NCBI GenBank assembly: GCA_036824005.1
Contig: DAITBA010000008.1
Span: forward strand, 83,385-147,384
Source: DAITBA01 sp036824005
GTDB lineage: Bacteria > Pseudomonadota > Gammaproteobacteria > Burkholderiales > Rhodocyclaceae
Length of the DNA stretch: 64,000 nucleotides
Direction of reading: 5' to 3'
How positions within the stretch are numbered: position 1 is the stretch's first letter; the number at the start of each line of letters is the position of its first letter. Shown here piece by piece: positions 33,868 to 42,504 of the stretch. A program made the translations under genes and the position numbers. The notes under the pieces are model-generated. The model was given only the letters and a program-made list of their open reading frames with translations, ran no database searches and had not been told where the DNA came from.

Positions 33868-35388
33868 TCAGCGGCGTTCCGACGCTACCGGCGTCAGCGC
33901 GAACAACTCGCAGCTCGATGTCCGTTCGAGTCGGCGGTCCACGCGCATTGTCAGTGTCCGTGAAGCATCGCGAACGCGGACCTCTCCGGCGGTGTGAAGG
34001 GCGCCGAAGGGCGCCATCAAACCGCAGGTGCCGTGGAAGCGGGGCATTCTCGGCACCATGATCGCACGCACGACGTAACGATTCCAACGATCGCCCCATT
34101 CGATCGTGACAGGCAGTGCCTGGGGGCCGAGACCTTCGAGGCCGAGAAGGAACTGATTGACGCCGGCATTGAGTGCCTGGCGCGCGATACATACGTCCAG
34201 CGCGCGCCGGTCGCGCTGACGCACGCCTACCACGTCGCCGACATGTAGTCCCGCGGCATCGCCGCTGATGTAGCGCAGGGAAAGCCCTTCCGGGCTGAGG
34301 TTCAGAACCGTCCACTCGCTATGCCCGTCCATTGCCGGCAGGGTGGCGTCCTGGGCGTCTTCTGAACGGCGGCGGAACGCCGGGCCGGCGAGGAAGTTCC
34401 ACAGCCGGTCGAAGCCGGCGACCACGTCCACGCGCGGGTTGAGGTTGATGCGATGGTGACGGCGCGCCTGGCCGGCGTTCCAACAAAGGTTAAGCTTGTG
34501 CAGCAGGGCGAGCGTCTCGATCCGTTCGACCTCCGGCGAAAGCCCCAGCTTCGCCGGCGACACACGGGTGCGCAGTCCGGCCAGTTGCGTCTGCGTCTTG
34601 CGCGCGAGGCGCACGCAGTCAAGCAGCAGATCGTTGGGCTGCAGCGCCTCGGTTCGCACCCGTGGCAGTGGCGTAGCCGGGCGGCCTTCGCCCGCCCGTA
34701 CAACGAATCGAGCGATCTGGGATTCCGGCATCGCCATCGCTGGCTCCAGCGAAGCGAGGTGACCGTACTGGCCGATATAGGCGCGTGCCCGGTGCAGCTG
34801 CCCGGCAGCGAAGGTGTTGGGCTGAGCCAGGGCGAGGAGCAGAGCATCGACGTAGATGCGTCGCGGCGTCGACAGCTTGTCATGGCCTGCGGGGGTGGCG
34901 AAGCCTTCTTTGCTGGCGACAGCGTACAGGTAGTGTAGTTGCGTCCATGCGCGGCGTGAACCGCGCGAGTAGCAGCGGTAAGCCAGCCGCAGCCGCCTCG
35001 CTTCCACCGTCATGGCCCGTGTCACGGCACCACGCAGGGCGGCCCCGTAGCGAAGCTTGCGCCACCGCCCGGAGACCTGCGCGGCTGTCTCGGCGTAGCC
35101 CAGCCCGAGCGCCTTCAGCAATCGGTTGGCCGAGCGCGCCGCCTGCTGCAGGGTGGCCGACAGCGGTAGCGCCGCCCGATCCAGAGCAACCTCGACGGCG
35201 CTGACCTCGGGCTCGGCCCGGTCAAGCACGAGCTCCAATAATCTAAGCCGCGAGCGCGTGTTGGTTTCCTTTGCCAGCGCGTCACGCAACAGCCGCAGAA
35301 TGCGGCGGAGCGCTCGCGACGGATCGGAGCCGCGCACGGCTTCGAGTCGCTTTTGAAGAGCCTCCGAGTTTCTACTGCCTCCAAGCAT
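33868..35388 (-). CDS. PilZ-like domain protein (possible c-di-GMP effector)
   Basis: A 506-residue cytosolic protein. The first about 330 residues are helical and Arg/Leu/Ala-rich, without enzyme motifs. The C-terminal region (about 345-480) resembles a PilZ beta-barrel: SEWTVLNLSPEGLSLRY, VGDVVGVRQRD and later LPVTIEWGDRWNRYVVRAIM. The RxxxR c-di-GMP-binding motif normally before the barrel is not obvious, so it may be a degenerate PilZ. The architecture (long helical N-region plus C-terminal PilZ) recalls the FimW-type c-di-GMP receptors, an identification from memory. It is monocistronic, or with the small membrane frame downstream. Moderately sure of the fold, not of ligand binding. Confidence 0.55.
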   Translation of the reverse strand: MLGGSRNSEALQKRLEAVRGSDPSRALRRILRLLRDALAKETNTRSRLRLLELVLDRAEPEVSAVEVALDRAALPLSATLQQAARSANRLLKALGLGYAETAAQVSGRWRKLRYGAALRGAVTRAMTVEARRLRLAYRCYSRGSRRAWTQLHYLYAVASKEGFATPAGHDKLSTPRRIYVDALLLALAQPNTFAAGQLHRARAYIGQYGHLASLEPAMAMPESQIARFVVRAGEGRPATPLPRVRTEALQPNDLLLDCVRLARKTQTQLAGLRTRVSPAKLGLSPEVERIETLALLHKLNLCWNAGQARRHHRINLNPRVDVVAGFDRLWNFLAGPAFRRRSEDAQDATLPAMDGHSEWTVLNLSPEGLSLRYISGDAAGLHVGDVVGVRQRDRRALDVCIARQALNAGVNQFLLGLEGLGPQALPVTIEWGDRWNRYVVRAIMVPRMPRFHGTCGLMAPFGALHTAGEVRVRDASRTLTMRVDRRLERTSSCELFALTPVASERR

Positions 35389-35608
35389 CAGTTCGCGTTC
35401 CGTGGTTGGCTTGCCGGGGGACTACGAATCGGGTCGGGAAAGCGGACATCACGGTCCGCCGGTGTTCCGCACCGCGGTTTCATCCTCGCAACATATCAAG
35501 CCCTGGCGCGACGGTACGCCGAAATCGGTCACAGAAGGGATGTCCGGTAGGCGTGTGCCAGCGCGCCAATCGCCGCCTAGTGTGACCAATGCCACATCAT
35601 CGGCGGTA

Positions 35609-38308
35609 TTACGGTCGTGGATGAAGGGCAAGCCGCAGCTCGATCGCTCCTTCCTCCGGCATGGCGCTAAGCGCAAAGCCGCATTCCCGCGCAAGGGTCA
35701 GCATGCGTTCGTTGCCGACCAGGGTTTCGCCGTGCAGCGCGCCGGTGCCGCGGCGATAGCAATAGCCGATCATTTTCATCAGCAGCAGTGTGCCCAGCCC
35801 CTGACCCTTCAGTTCCGAGCGTACGACGATGGCGAACTCGGCCACGGCGTTGTCGGGATCAGCCACCGCGCGCACCTCGCCGAGCATGCGGCTACTGTTA
35901 TCATCGCGCGCCACCGCGACAAATGCCATCTCCCGGTCATAGTCAATCTGGGTGAAGCGGGCAAGCTGGGAGCGCGGTACCTCGCGCATGACACTGAAGA
36001 AACGCAGGCGCAAGTCCTCCGTGGCGAGCGAGGCGAGAAACTCCCGCAGCGCCGGCTCATCCTCGGGACGGATCGGGCGCAGCAGAACCTTCCGGCCGCG
36101 CCAGACGAGGTCCTCCTCCAGCTCACGCGGATAGGGTCGAATGGCGAGGCGCTGCAGGCCGCGCATGCCGTCGGCGCGCAGGCGCACCCGCACCTCCTGC
36201 GCCATTACCCCTTCGGCATCGGCGAGCAGTGGATTGATCTCCAGCTCGGCAATCTCGTCCACGTCGGCGATGAGCTGGGAGATCTGCACCAGCGCTAGAT
36301 GAATGGCACCGGGATCGGCCGCCGGGCGCTCGGGGCCTCCGGCGAGCAGCCGCGACACTCTCGTGCGCGACACCAGATCGCGGGCCAGCGCCATGTTGAG
36401 CGGCGGTAGCGCGATGGCACGGTCGGCGACGACGGCCGGCTCCGCCCCTCCCTTGCCAAAGAGGACGACGGGTCCGAACACCGGATCGGTGACCACGCCG
36501 ATCAGCAGCTCGTGGGCAGCCGGTTTGAGGCCCAGCGGCTGTACGCTGTACCCCGTCAGCGGTGCCTGCGGCAATCGCTGACGCAGGCGCCGGCGCAGGC
36601 TTGCAGCCGCGGCGCGCACATCGGCGGCGCTCTCGAGATCCGTGGCAATCCCGCCGACTCCGGGGCCATGGGGCGTGACCGTGAGCAGCTTGAGCGCGAC
36701 GGGGAAACCGAGCGTTTCGGCGAGGCGCGCCGCCTGGCCGCCGCTGCGTGCGAGGCGCGCCTCGACCACGGGCATTCCATATGCGACCAGCACACCCTTC
36801 GACTCCTGTTCGGTGAGTCGACTGCGACCGGCCGCGAGCGCGCGCCGGACGATGGACTTCGCGCGCCGGGCGTCAGGCTGGAACTCCATCGGCACGGAGG
36901 GCGGCAGTTGCATAAGCAGCGCCTGGTTGCGGCGATATTCGTTGATCTGAAGAAAAACCTGGACGGCCTTCTCCGGCGTATCGTAAGTGGGAATACCACT
37001 GCTATTAAGGTGGCGGCGTGCCTCGGCCTGTTCGTCGCCGCCGAGCCAGCAGGCAAACAGGCTGCACGGCGGGGTGTGAGACGAAGCGGCAACGCCCTGG
37101 ACGGCATCGGCCACGGCTCTCGCGACGGATTCGCCGGTGACGCAGGAAGTCGGCGCGTGAATGAGCAGAAGCGCGTCGCACTGAGGCTCGGCAAGCAGCG
37201 TCCGCAGGGCCGCCGCGTAGCGCTCAGGCGACGCAGCGTTGCCGATGTCCAGCGGATTGCCGGCGTCGTTGCCGGGCGGCAGCAGCGGTGCCAGCCGCGT
37301 CAGCGTCTCTTCCGCCAGCGGCGCCAGCCGGCCGCCGCCGAGGACCAGGGCGTCAGCAGCCATGACGCCAGGCCCGTGTCCATTGGTGAGGACGCCCAGG
37401 CGGTCGCCCCGCAGCGGCCGCGCGCGGGCGAGGGTTTCGGCAGCATCGAGCAGATCGGCCGTCGAGAACACGCGCAGCATTCCGGCGCGGCGTATGGCTG
37501 CGTCATAGATGCGGTCCGTCGTCACCAGTGCCGTCGCGCCGGTAACCGCCAGCCGCGCGCCCTCGTCGCCGCGGCCGGCCTTGAGCACCACTACCGGCTT
37601 GTTGCGCGCCGCGGCGCGCGCCGCGGACATGAACTTGCGCGCCGCCGTCACCGATTCAATGTAGAGCAGAATGGAAGCGGTGTCCGGGTCGCTGGCGAGG
37701 TAATCCAGCACGTCGCCCGCGTCCACGTCGGCGCTTTCGCCCAGGTGCACGAAGCAGGAAAAACCAATTCCCCTGGAATTGGCCCAGTCGAGCACGGTGG
37801 CGGCGATGGCGTCAGACTGAGAGACGAAGGCGATTCGGCCAGGCATGGCACGCGCATGGGCGGTTCCGGCGACCAGCTTCAGCCCGGGGACGATGAGTCC
37901 GCCGCTGGCGGGTCCGAGTACGCGCAGCAGATGCGGCCGGGCCGCGGCCAGCAACTGCGTGCGCAGCGTACGCCGATGCCGGCCGGCGGCGACATCGAGC
38001 CCGCCGGGCAGCACGATGACGGCGCGCGTGCCGCGGGCGCCCAGCTCGGCCACTACGCCGGGAATGGCGGCTGGCGGCGTGCATACCAGCGCCAACTCGG
38101 GCGTGGCGGGAAGACGCGCGATGCGGCGATAGCAGCGCAGGCCGGCAACGCTCGCGTGGCCGGGGTTGACCGCGAACACCGGCCCGGCGAATCCGCCCGC
38201 CAGGATATTGCCTACGACGACGCCCCCAAGGCTGCCTGGCCGGTCGGAGGCGCCGATTACCGCCACCGACTTCGGGCGGAACAGAAACTCGAGATTTCGT
38301 ATGCTCAC
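35609..38308 (-). CDS. Pat-type protein: ADP-forming acyl-CoA synthetase plus GNAT acetyltransferase
   Basis: An 899-residue fusion. Residues about 1-130 form a CoA-binding Rossmann domain (SVAVIGASDRPGSLGG), about 150-290 a succinyl-CoA-ligase-like domain, and about 480-690 an ATP-grasp domain (SKGVLVAYGMPVVEARLA; GFPVALKLLT). From about 730 to the end there is a GNAT domain (LRPIRPEDEPALREFLASL; KGQGLGTLLLMKMIGY is the acetyl-CoA loop). This is the architecture of the bacterial protein lysine acetyltransferase Pat (YfiQ/Pka), which acetylates metabolic enzymes such as acetyl-CoA synthetase. In Pat the synthetase half is usually inactive because its catalytic His is missing; I could not locate a convincing one here. 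Length is normal. It is divergent from nothing close; 87 bases separate it from the next gene. Confidence 0.88.
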   Translation of the reverse strand: MSIRNLEFLFRPKSVAVIGASDRPGSLGGVVVGNILAGGFAGPVFAVNPGHASVAGLRCYRRIARLPATPELALVCTPPAAIPGVVAELGARGTRAVIVLPGGLDVAAGRHRRTLRTQLLAAARPHLLRVLGPASGGLIVPGLKLVAGTAHARAMPGRIAFVSQSDAIAATVLDWANSRGIGFSCFVHLGESADVDAGDVLDYLASDPDTASILLYIESVTAARKFMSAARAAARNKPVVVLKAGRGDEGARLAVTGATALVTTDRIYDAAIRRAGMLRVFSTADLLDAAETLARARPLRGDRLGVLTNGHGPGVMAADALVLGGGRLAPLAEETLTRLAPLLPPGNDAGNPLDIGNAASPERYAAALRTLLAEPQCDALLLIHAPTSCVTGESVARAVADAVQGVAASSHTPPCSLFACWLGGDEQAEARRHLNSSGIPTYDTPEKAVQVFLQINEYRRNQALLMQLPPSVPMEFQPDARRAKSIVRRALAAGRSRLTEQESKGVLVAYGMPVVEARLARSGGQAARLAETLGFPVALKLLTVTPHGPGVGGIATDLESAADVRAAAASLRRRLRQRLPQAPLTGYSVQPLGLKPAAHELLIGVVTDPVFGPVVLFGKGGAEPAVVADRAIALPPLNMALARDLVSRTRVSRLLAGGPERPAADPGAIHLALVQISQLIADVDEIAELEINPLLADAEGVMAQEVRVRLRADGMRGLQRLAIRPYPRELEEDLVWRGRKVLLRPIRPEDEPALREFLASLATEDLRLRFFSVMREVPRSQLARFTQIDYDREMAFVAVARDDNSSRMLGEVRAVADPDNAVAEFAIVVRSELKGQGLGTLLLMKMIGYCYRRGTGALHGETLVGNERMLTLARECGFALSAMPEEGAIELRLALHPRP

Positions 38309-38395
38309 GGCGTAGCGGCGGCAATGCGGCGCACTGCGGATATCACCGTCGCGCGTGCGACGGGTCCGGCGGGTCGGGTCACGCAGGACGCGCAG

Positions 38396-38926
38396 CTATT
38401 CTAGCCTGTAATCCAGAGGCCAGCGCTCGCGCAGATACTCGATGACGTGCAGATCGGCGTTGGGGGAGATGTGCGTCCACACGGCGGCGTGGACGGTGAG
38501 ACGATGCAGCTTCCGGTGCTTGATGTTGACCGGCATCACCGGCAGTCCGTCGGCTTCGAAGGCAGCGCGCTCGCGCTCCATGCCGGGTTCGTCGGCGAAG
38601 TACAGCCATTCCCGGGCGAATGTGGCCTGGGCCTGCTCGAGCCGGTGGCAGATGTCGCGATCGACGGCAAGTGCATCAGCAAGAGCCGCGGGCTTCTCGG
38701 TGTACTCGCGCGTCCAGCCGCCGTAGATGTCGTTGCCGGCGGTGGCAAAGAAGCGCGTGTCGGCATCAGTATAGAAGTTCTCCAGCATGAAATACGCCGG
38801 CGGATAGTCGCCGTCCTGGGCGCCGATCCACCAGCCGTAGACGTCGTCACCGTCGACGAAATAGAACATGGCGCACATGACGCCGGGGCCGCGCGGGGCG
38901 TAGGCGAACAATGTCTCCGGCGTCAT
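38396..38926 (-). CDS. Hypothetical protein co-transcribed with a CBS-domain gene
   Basis: Unrecognised, 176 residues, acidic and aromatic-rich. Notable segments are MFYFVDGDDVYGWWIGAQDG near the start, FYTDADTRFFATAGNDIYGGW in the middle and HLRLTVHAAVWTHIS-like residues near the end. No signal peptide, membrane helix or known motif. It begins nine bases after the CBS gene stop on the same strand, so both are likely under the FNR-type site at 39487-39500. A role in low-oxygen or energy-stress response is inferred from that context only. Confidence 0.6.
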   Translation of the reverse strand: MTPETLFAYAPRGPGVMCAMFYFVDGDDVYGWWIGAQDGDYPPAYFMLENFYTDADTRFFATAGNDIYGGWTREYTEKPAALADALAVDRDICHRLEQAQATFAREWLYFADEPGMERERAAFEADGLPVMPVNIKHRKLHRLTVHAAVWTHISPNADLHVIEYLRERWPLDYRLE

Positions 38927-38935
38927 GACGGGGTT

Positions 38936-39385
38936 TTATCTCCGCGTCCGGGCTTCGTGGACCTGTTCGTGGGTGATAATCTGCGCGATCTCGTTCATCT
39001 CCTCAGCGAGCAGTGCCACGACGTCGTCCAGTGCCAGGATGCCGGCAAGCGCGCAGCGCTCATCTACCACCGGCACGCGGCGCACGCCCTTACGGCGCAT
39101 AAGCTGGATGGTTTCGAACAAGCCGTCAGTCGCTTGTACCGTGGTCAGGCGGTCGCCCATGATTTCGCCGACCGTGATGTTGGTCGCGTCGAGCTTGTTC
39201 ACCACGACCTCCATGACAATGTCGCGATCGGTAACGATGCCGATGGGCACGCGCATGCCGTCCACCTCGTCTACTACGACGACATTGCCGACATGGTATT
39301 GCCGCATGAGGCCGGCAGCATCGAGCACGGAGGTCTTCAGGTCAGCAATTACGACTTCACGATTACAGAACTCGCCGACGGGCAT
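38936..39385 (-). CDS. Two-CBS-domain protein
   Basis: A 149-residue stand-alone Bateman module. CBS1 covers about residues 8-65 (DAAGLMRQYHVGNVVVVD ... IGIVTDRDIVMEV) and CBS2 about 73-130 (TTVQATDGLFETIQLMRRKGVRRVPVVDE ... LAGILALDDVVALL). Such proteins bind adenine nucleotides (AMP, ATP, NAD-type ligands) and report energy state. The ligand residues TDRDI are present. The start at 39385 lies about 102 bases from a perfect FNR/FixK-type palindrome. It is divergent from the Hsp70 gene and followed by the 176-residue hypothetical gene. CBS genes of this size are typical members of Anr/FNR-controlled low-oxygen regulons in proteobacteria. Confidence 0.85.
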   Translation of the reverse strand: MPVGEFCNREVVIADLKTSVLDAAGLMRQYHVGNVVVVDEVDGMRVPIGIVTDRDIVMEVVVNKLDATNITVGEIMGDRLTTVQATDGLFETIQLMRRKGVRRVPVVDERCALAGILALDDVVALLAEEMNEIAQIITHEQVHEARTRR

Positions 39386-39486
39386 GGCCGCAGTTTCCTA
39401 TCAATGGGGATGCGGGAACGACAGAGCATCAAAAACGGTATCTTCTCGCGAAAGGTCATGTTGCGGCTGGCGCACGAGCAAGCTCG

Positions 39487-39500
39487 TTGACAAATGTCAA
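39487..39500. promoter_or_regulatory. Perfect FNR/FixK-type binding palindrome
   Basis: TTGACAAATGTCAA is an exact TTGAC-N4-GTCAA inverted repeat. It lies in the 257-base divergent spacer between the CBS-domain gene (minus) and the Hsp70 gene (plus). On the Hsp70 side its centre is about 53 bases from a -10-like TAGAAT (39544-39549), close to class I (-61.5) spacing. On the CBS side CAACAT (39463-39458) sits near class II spacing. An FNR-family protein encoded at 44901-45746 carries a recognition helix (SPETVSR) of the kind that reads such half sites. Confidence 0.7.
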
Positions 39501-39543
39501 TGGTGGGCAGGGCTGCGACGGACGAGGCGCGCGAGGATTGGCG

Positions 39544-39549
39544 TAGAAT
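39544..39549 (+). promoter_or_regulatory. -10-like element of the Hsp70 gene
   Basis: TAGAAT matches TATAAT at five of six bases, and the predicted transcription start near 39556 leaves a leader of about 87 bases. No good -35 box lies 16-18 bases upstream, which fits dependence on an activator bound at 39487-39500. Confidence 0.4.
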
Positions 39550-39642
39550 TTTCCCGGCACCCAGGGGTGCGCCCGGACGCGGGCCTTGCATTGACTACTC
39601 GATCCGGGCCCGATGCGTCTTTAGCAGGCAGGGACATAAACC

Positions 39643-41517
39643 ATGGCAATCATCGGCATCGACCTCGGCACCTCCAATTCCGCCGCAGCGGTCCTGCGCG
39701 GTGGGCGGCCGGTATTGATTCCCAGCGCCGAAGGCGTGAGTCTCGGCGGCAAGGCCTTTCCGTCCTATGTTGCGCTGACTGCCGACGGCCAGGTGCTCGT
39801 CGGCGAACCGGCGCGCCGTCAGGCGGCCGCCAATCCGGAAGGCACGGTCACCGGCTTCAAGCGCCGCATGGGTCTGCGCGAGAAGATCCGTCTGCGCGAT
39901 CGGGAATTCACGCCGGAGCAACTCTCGGCCTTCCTGCTGCAGAAGATCAAGCGCGACGCCGAGGCCTTCCTCGGCGAGCCGGTGACGAAGACCGTGGTAA
40001 CCGTACCGGCCTACTTCGACGACAACCAGCGCAGCGCCACCAAGGATGCCGCCGGCATCGCCGGACTGGAAGTGGCGCGGCTGGTCAACGAGCCGACGGC
40101 GGCCTCGCTCGCCTACGGCCTGGACCGCCTCGGCCAGGAACTGCGCATTGCTGTCATCGATCTCGGCGGCGGCACGCTCGACGTCACCATCATGGAGTTC
40201 GGCAAGGGCGTATTCGAGGTCAAGGCCACCAGCGGCGACACGCGCCTGGGCGGGACGGACATGAACCAGGCGATCTTCGATGCCTTGGCCGGGCGCTTCC
40301 TGCAGGTAAGCGGCATCGACGTCCGGGGCGACATCAAGGCCGCCGCGCGCCTGATGGAGGCGGCCGAGATCGCCAAGATCGAGCTGTCGGCCAACGTCAC
40401 CACCCGCATCAGCCTGCCTTATCTGGGAGCGGTGGCAGGCGAGCCTCGCCACCTGGAGATGGAACTGACGCGCACGGAAATGGAACGCCTTGTCCGGCCG
40501 GTGATCGAGCGCTGCCGCGCGCCGGTGGAGCAGGCGCTGCACGACGCGGGCGTTACACCGAAGCAGGTGGATCGGGTCGTTTTCGTCGGCGGGCCGACGC
40601 GCATGCCGGCGGTGCGCACCTTTTTCGAGGAGCTGTTCGGCCGCAAGGCGGAGATGGGCGTGGACCCGATGGAGTGCGTTGCCAGCGGCGCTGCCATCCA
40701 GGCCGGCGTGCTCTCGGGCGAGGTAGGCGACATTGTTCTCGTCGATGTCACGCCGCTCACTCTCGGCGTGGAAACCCTGGGCGGCGTGGCGACGCCGCTG
40801 ATCGCCCGCAATACGCCGATCCCGGTGAAAAGGACCGAAACCTTCACGACCGCCGCCGACATGCAGACCAGCGTCACCATCCATGTCTATCAGGGCGAGC
40901 GGCCGATGGCGGCGGCCAACGTCAGCCTCGGCGAATTCAACCTCGACGGCCTGCCGCCGGCGCCGCGTGGCGTACCCAAGATCGAGGTCACCTTCGATAT
41001 CGACGCCAATGGCATCCTGAACGTCACGGCGCGCGACACGGCGACCGGCAAGTCGCAGTCGGTGCGCATCTCGGGTTCGACGCGGCTCGGCGAGGACGTG
41101 AAGAAGCGCATGATCGACGAGGCCGAGCGCTATGCCGACGAGGACAAGAAGCGCCGCGATGAGGCGGAGAAGCTCAACGCCGCGGATGCGGTGTGCTACC
41201 AGGCGGAGAAGACGCTGGCCGAGTTCGGCGACAAGCTTACGGACGAGCTGAAGAATCGCATCGAGGCGGCGCGCCGCGACACCCACGACGCCTGCGTGCG
41301 GCGCGATGCGGCCGTGGCTTCCGACAAGGCGGAGGTGCTGAAGAAGGTGCTGCAGGAAGCCGGTGCGGTGATCTATTCCCAGACGCCGGGCGCCGCGTAC
41401 AAGGAGCACCGCTATCCGGATGCCCAGGCCGACGAGGCGCCGGGCGGCGATGCGCGCCCGAGCGGCGCCGGCCCGCGGGGTCGCGTGGTGGATGCGGACT
41501 ACAAGGAGTCGCGCTAG
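39643..41517 (+). CDS. Hsp70/DnaK-family chaperone (paralog)
   Basis: A 624-residue cytosolic Hsp70. The nucleotide-binding domain spans about 1-370 with phosphate loops IGIDLGTSNSAAAV, IDLGGGTLDVTIMEF and VVFVGGPTRMPAVR; the linker is VLLVDVTPLTL-like (DIVLVDVTPLTLGVE, about 365-380). The peptide-binding domain (about 390-500) has PVKRTETFTTAADMQTSVTIHVYQGER, and a helical lid ends in VVDADYKESR, close to the DnaK tail. It lacks several conserved DnaK features (for example FEELTRARFE), so it is probably a specialised paralog and not the housekeeping DnaK. Its likely partner is the DnaJ gene 5 kb downstream. It is divergent from the CBS gene, with a shared FNR-type site. Confidence 0.9.
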   Translation: MAIIGIDLGTSNSAAAVLRGGRPVLIPSAEGVSLGGKAFPSYVALTADGQVLVGEPARRQAAANPEGTVTGFKRRMGLREKIRLRDREFTPEQLSAFLLQKIKRDAEAFLGEPVTKTVVTVPAYFDDNQRSATKDAAGIAGLEVARLVNEPTAASLAYGLDRLGQELRIAVIDLGGGTLDVTIMEFGKGVFEVKATSGDTRLGGTDMNQAIFDALAGRFLQVSGIDVRGDIKAAARLMEAAEIAKIELSANVTTRISLPYLGAVAGEPRHLEMELTRTEMERLVRPVIERCRAPVEQALHDAGVTPKQVDRVVFVGGPTRMPAVRTFFEELFGRKAEMGVDPMECVASGAAIQAGVLSGEVGDIVLVDVTPLTLGVETLGGVATPLIARNTPIPVKRTETFTTAADMQTSVTIHVYQGERPMAAANVSLGEFNLDGLPPAPRGVPKIEVTFDIDANGILNVTARDTATGKSQSVRISGSTRLGEDVKKRMIDEAERYADEDKKRRDEAEKLNAADAVCYQAEKTLAEFGDKLTDELKNRIEAARRDTHDACVRRDAAVASDKAEVLKKVLQEAGAVIYSQTPGAAYKEHRYPDAQADEAPGGDARPSGAGPRGRVVDADYKESR

Positions 41518-41586
41518 CTACGTCGGATTGCAGCGCATGCATGCTCCATGCGTGTGCCGCAGGGCAACAGCGAATCGGAGTGGCAA

Positions 41587-42476
41587 ATGCCCAAGGCCCT
41601 CATCGTCTATTTCTCTCAGGGTGGATCGACGGCGCGTGTGGCCGGCGCATTTGCCACGGGTCTGGAAGATGCGGGGTATCGAATCGATCGCTGCAACGTG
41701 AAGGACGGCCCGCTTTCGGACACGGGCGGCTATGACCTGCTTGGAATCGGCAGCCCGGCGTGCCACTTTCGTCTGCCATTCAATGTCTCGGGCTGGCTGA
41801 ATTCCTTGCCGTACTCCGTGGCTTGGCAGCCTTTTCGTTTCTGGTCTGCGCTACCCGTTCCTTTGATGCCGGTAACACCCCGCGGCGTGCGCTGGCGGAC
41901 AAGGGAGCGCGTGAAGTCGGCTACTTCCTCTGCCATGGTCCCGGGTACTATCTCGGCAATCTCCGCGAAGGCTATCCCATGTCGCCGGATCATCCGACGG
42001 AGCGCGAGCTTGCAGCGGCCATTGACTTTGGCCACGACGTCGCGCGCCGCGTCGCAGGTGCGCCCTATGTGCCGCCCGCGTATCAACGGAAGGCGCCGAT
42101 GATCTATCGCATCGAGCAGGCGCTGGTGAGCAGATGGCTGGTGCGGAGCGCGTACAGGCGGGGGTTCAAGGTCGACCCGACCAAGTGCACCGCCTGCGGA
42201 CAATGTATGGCGACCTGTCCCAGCGGAAACATCGGCAAGGACAGGCAGGGCCGTCCGGTCTCGGGCCGGAATTGCCTGTGTTGTCTCTGGTGCGAGATGA
42301 AGTGCCCGGAGGAGGCGATCGCCACGGCGTTCAGCAGGCCGCCGGTGCGGGCGATCGCCCGGCCTTTCGTCAGATACAACGTGCGCCACTGGACGCGCGA
42401 ATCGGGGCTGGGGCACATCCGTGTGATTCAGCGGCGCGGCGAGACCGTGCGCGTCGATGGACGAGTACACGAATGA
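41587..42476 (+). pseudogene. EFR1-type flavodoxin/2x[4Fe-4S] ferredoxin, broken by a one-base frameshift
   Basis: The ATG at 41587, with GGAG upstream, opens a flavodoxin domain (MPKALIVYFSQGGSTARVA ... LLGIGSPACHFRLPFNVSGWLNSLP). Around 41832-41835 (a TTTT run) the reading must move back one base: the continuing frame reads SFLVCATRSFDAGNTPRRAL, then GREVGYF-like flavodoxin and a C-terminal ferredoxin with two complete clusters (CTACGQCMATCP and CLCCLWCEMKCP). Joined, the product is about 296 residues, the normal size of EFR1 family proteins, which are thought to move electrons in anaerobic metabolism. The rest of both halves is intact, so this is either a recent mutation, a sequencing error in the run, or (less likely) programmed slippage. 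It lies between the Hsp70 and the FixL-like gene. Confidence 0.8.
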
Positions 42477-42504
42477 ACGCGTATGAATTTCCGAGTGCAG
42501 CGTC

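Noticed and set aside
36512..38404. Long plus-strand frame opposite the Pat-type gene
   Set aside because: Shadow of a well-conserved minus-strand gene; no start signal and no recognisable domain.
41832..41838. Programmed -1 frameshift signal in the EFR1-type gene
   Set aside because: The site is a TTTT run but not a proper X-XXY-YYZ heptamer in the zero frame, and no downstream pseudoknot is evident; error or mutation is simpler.
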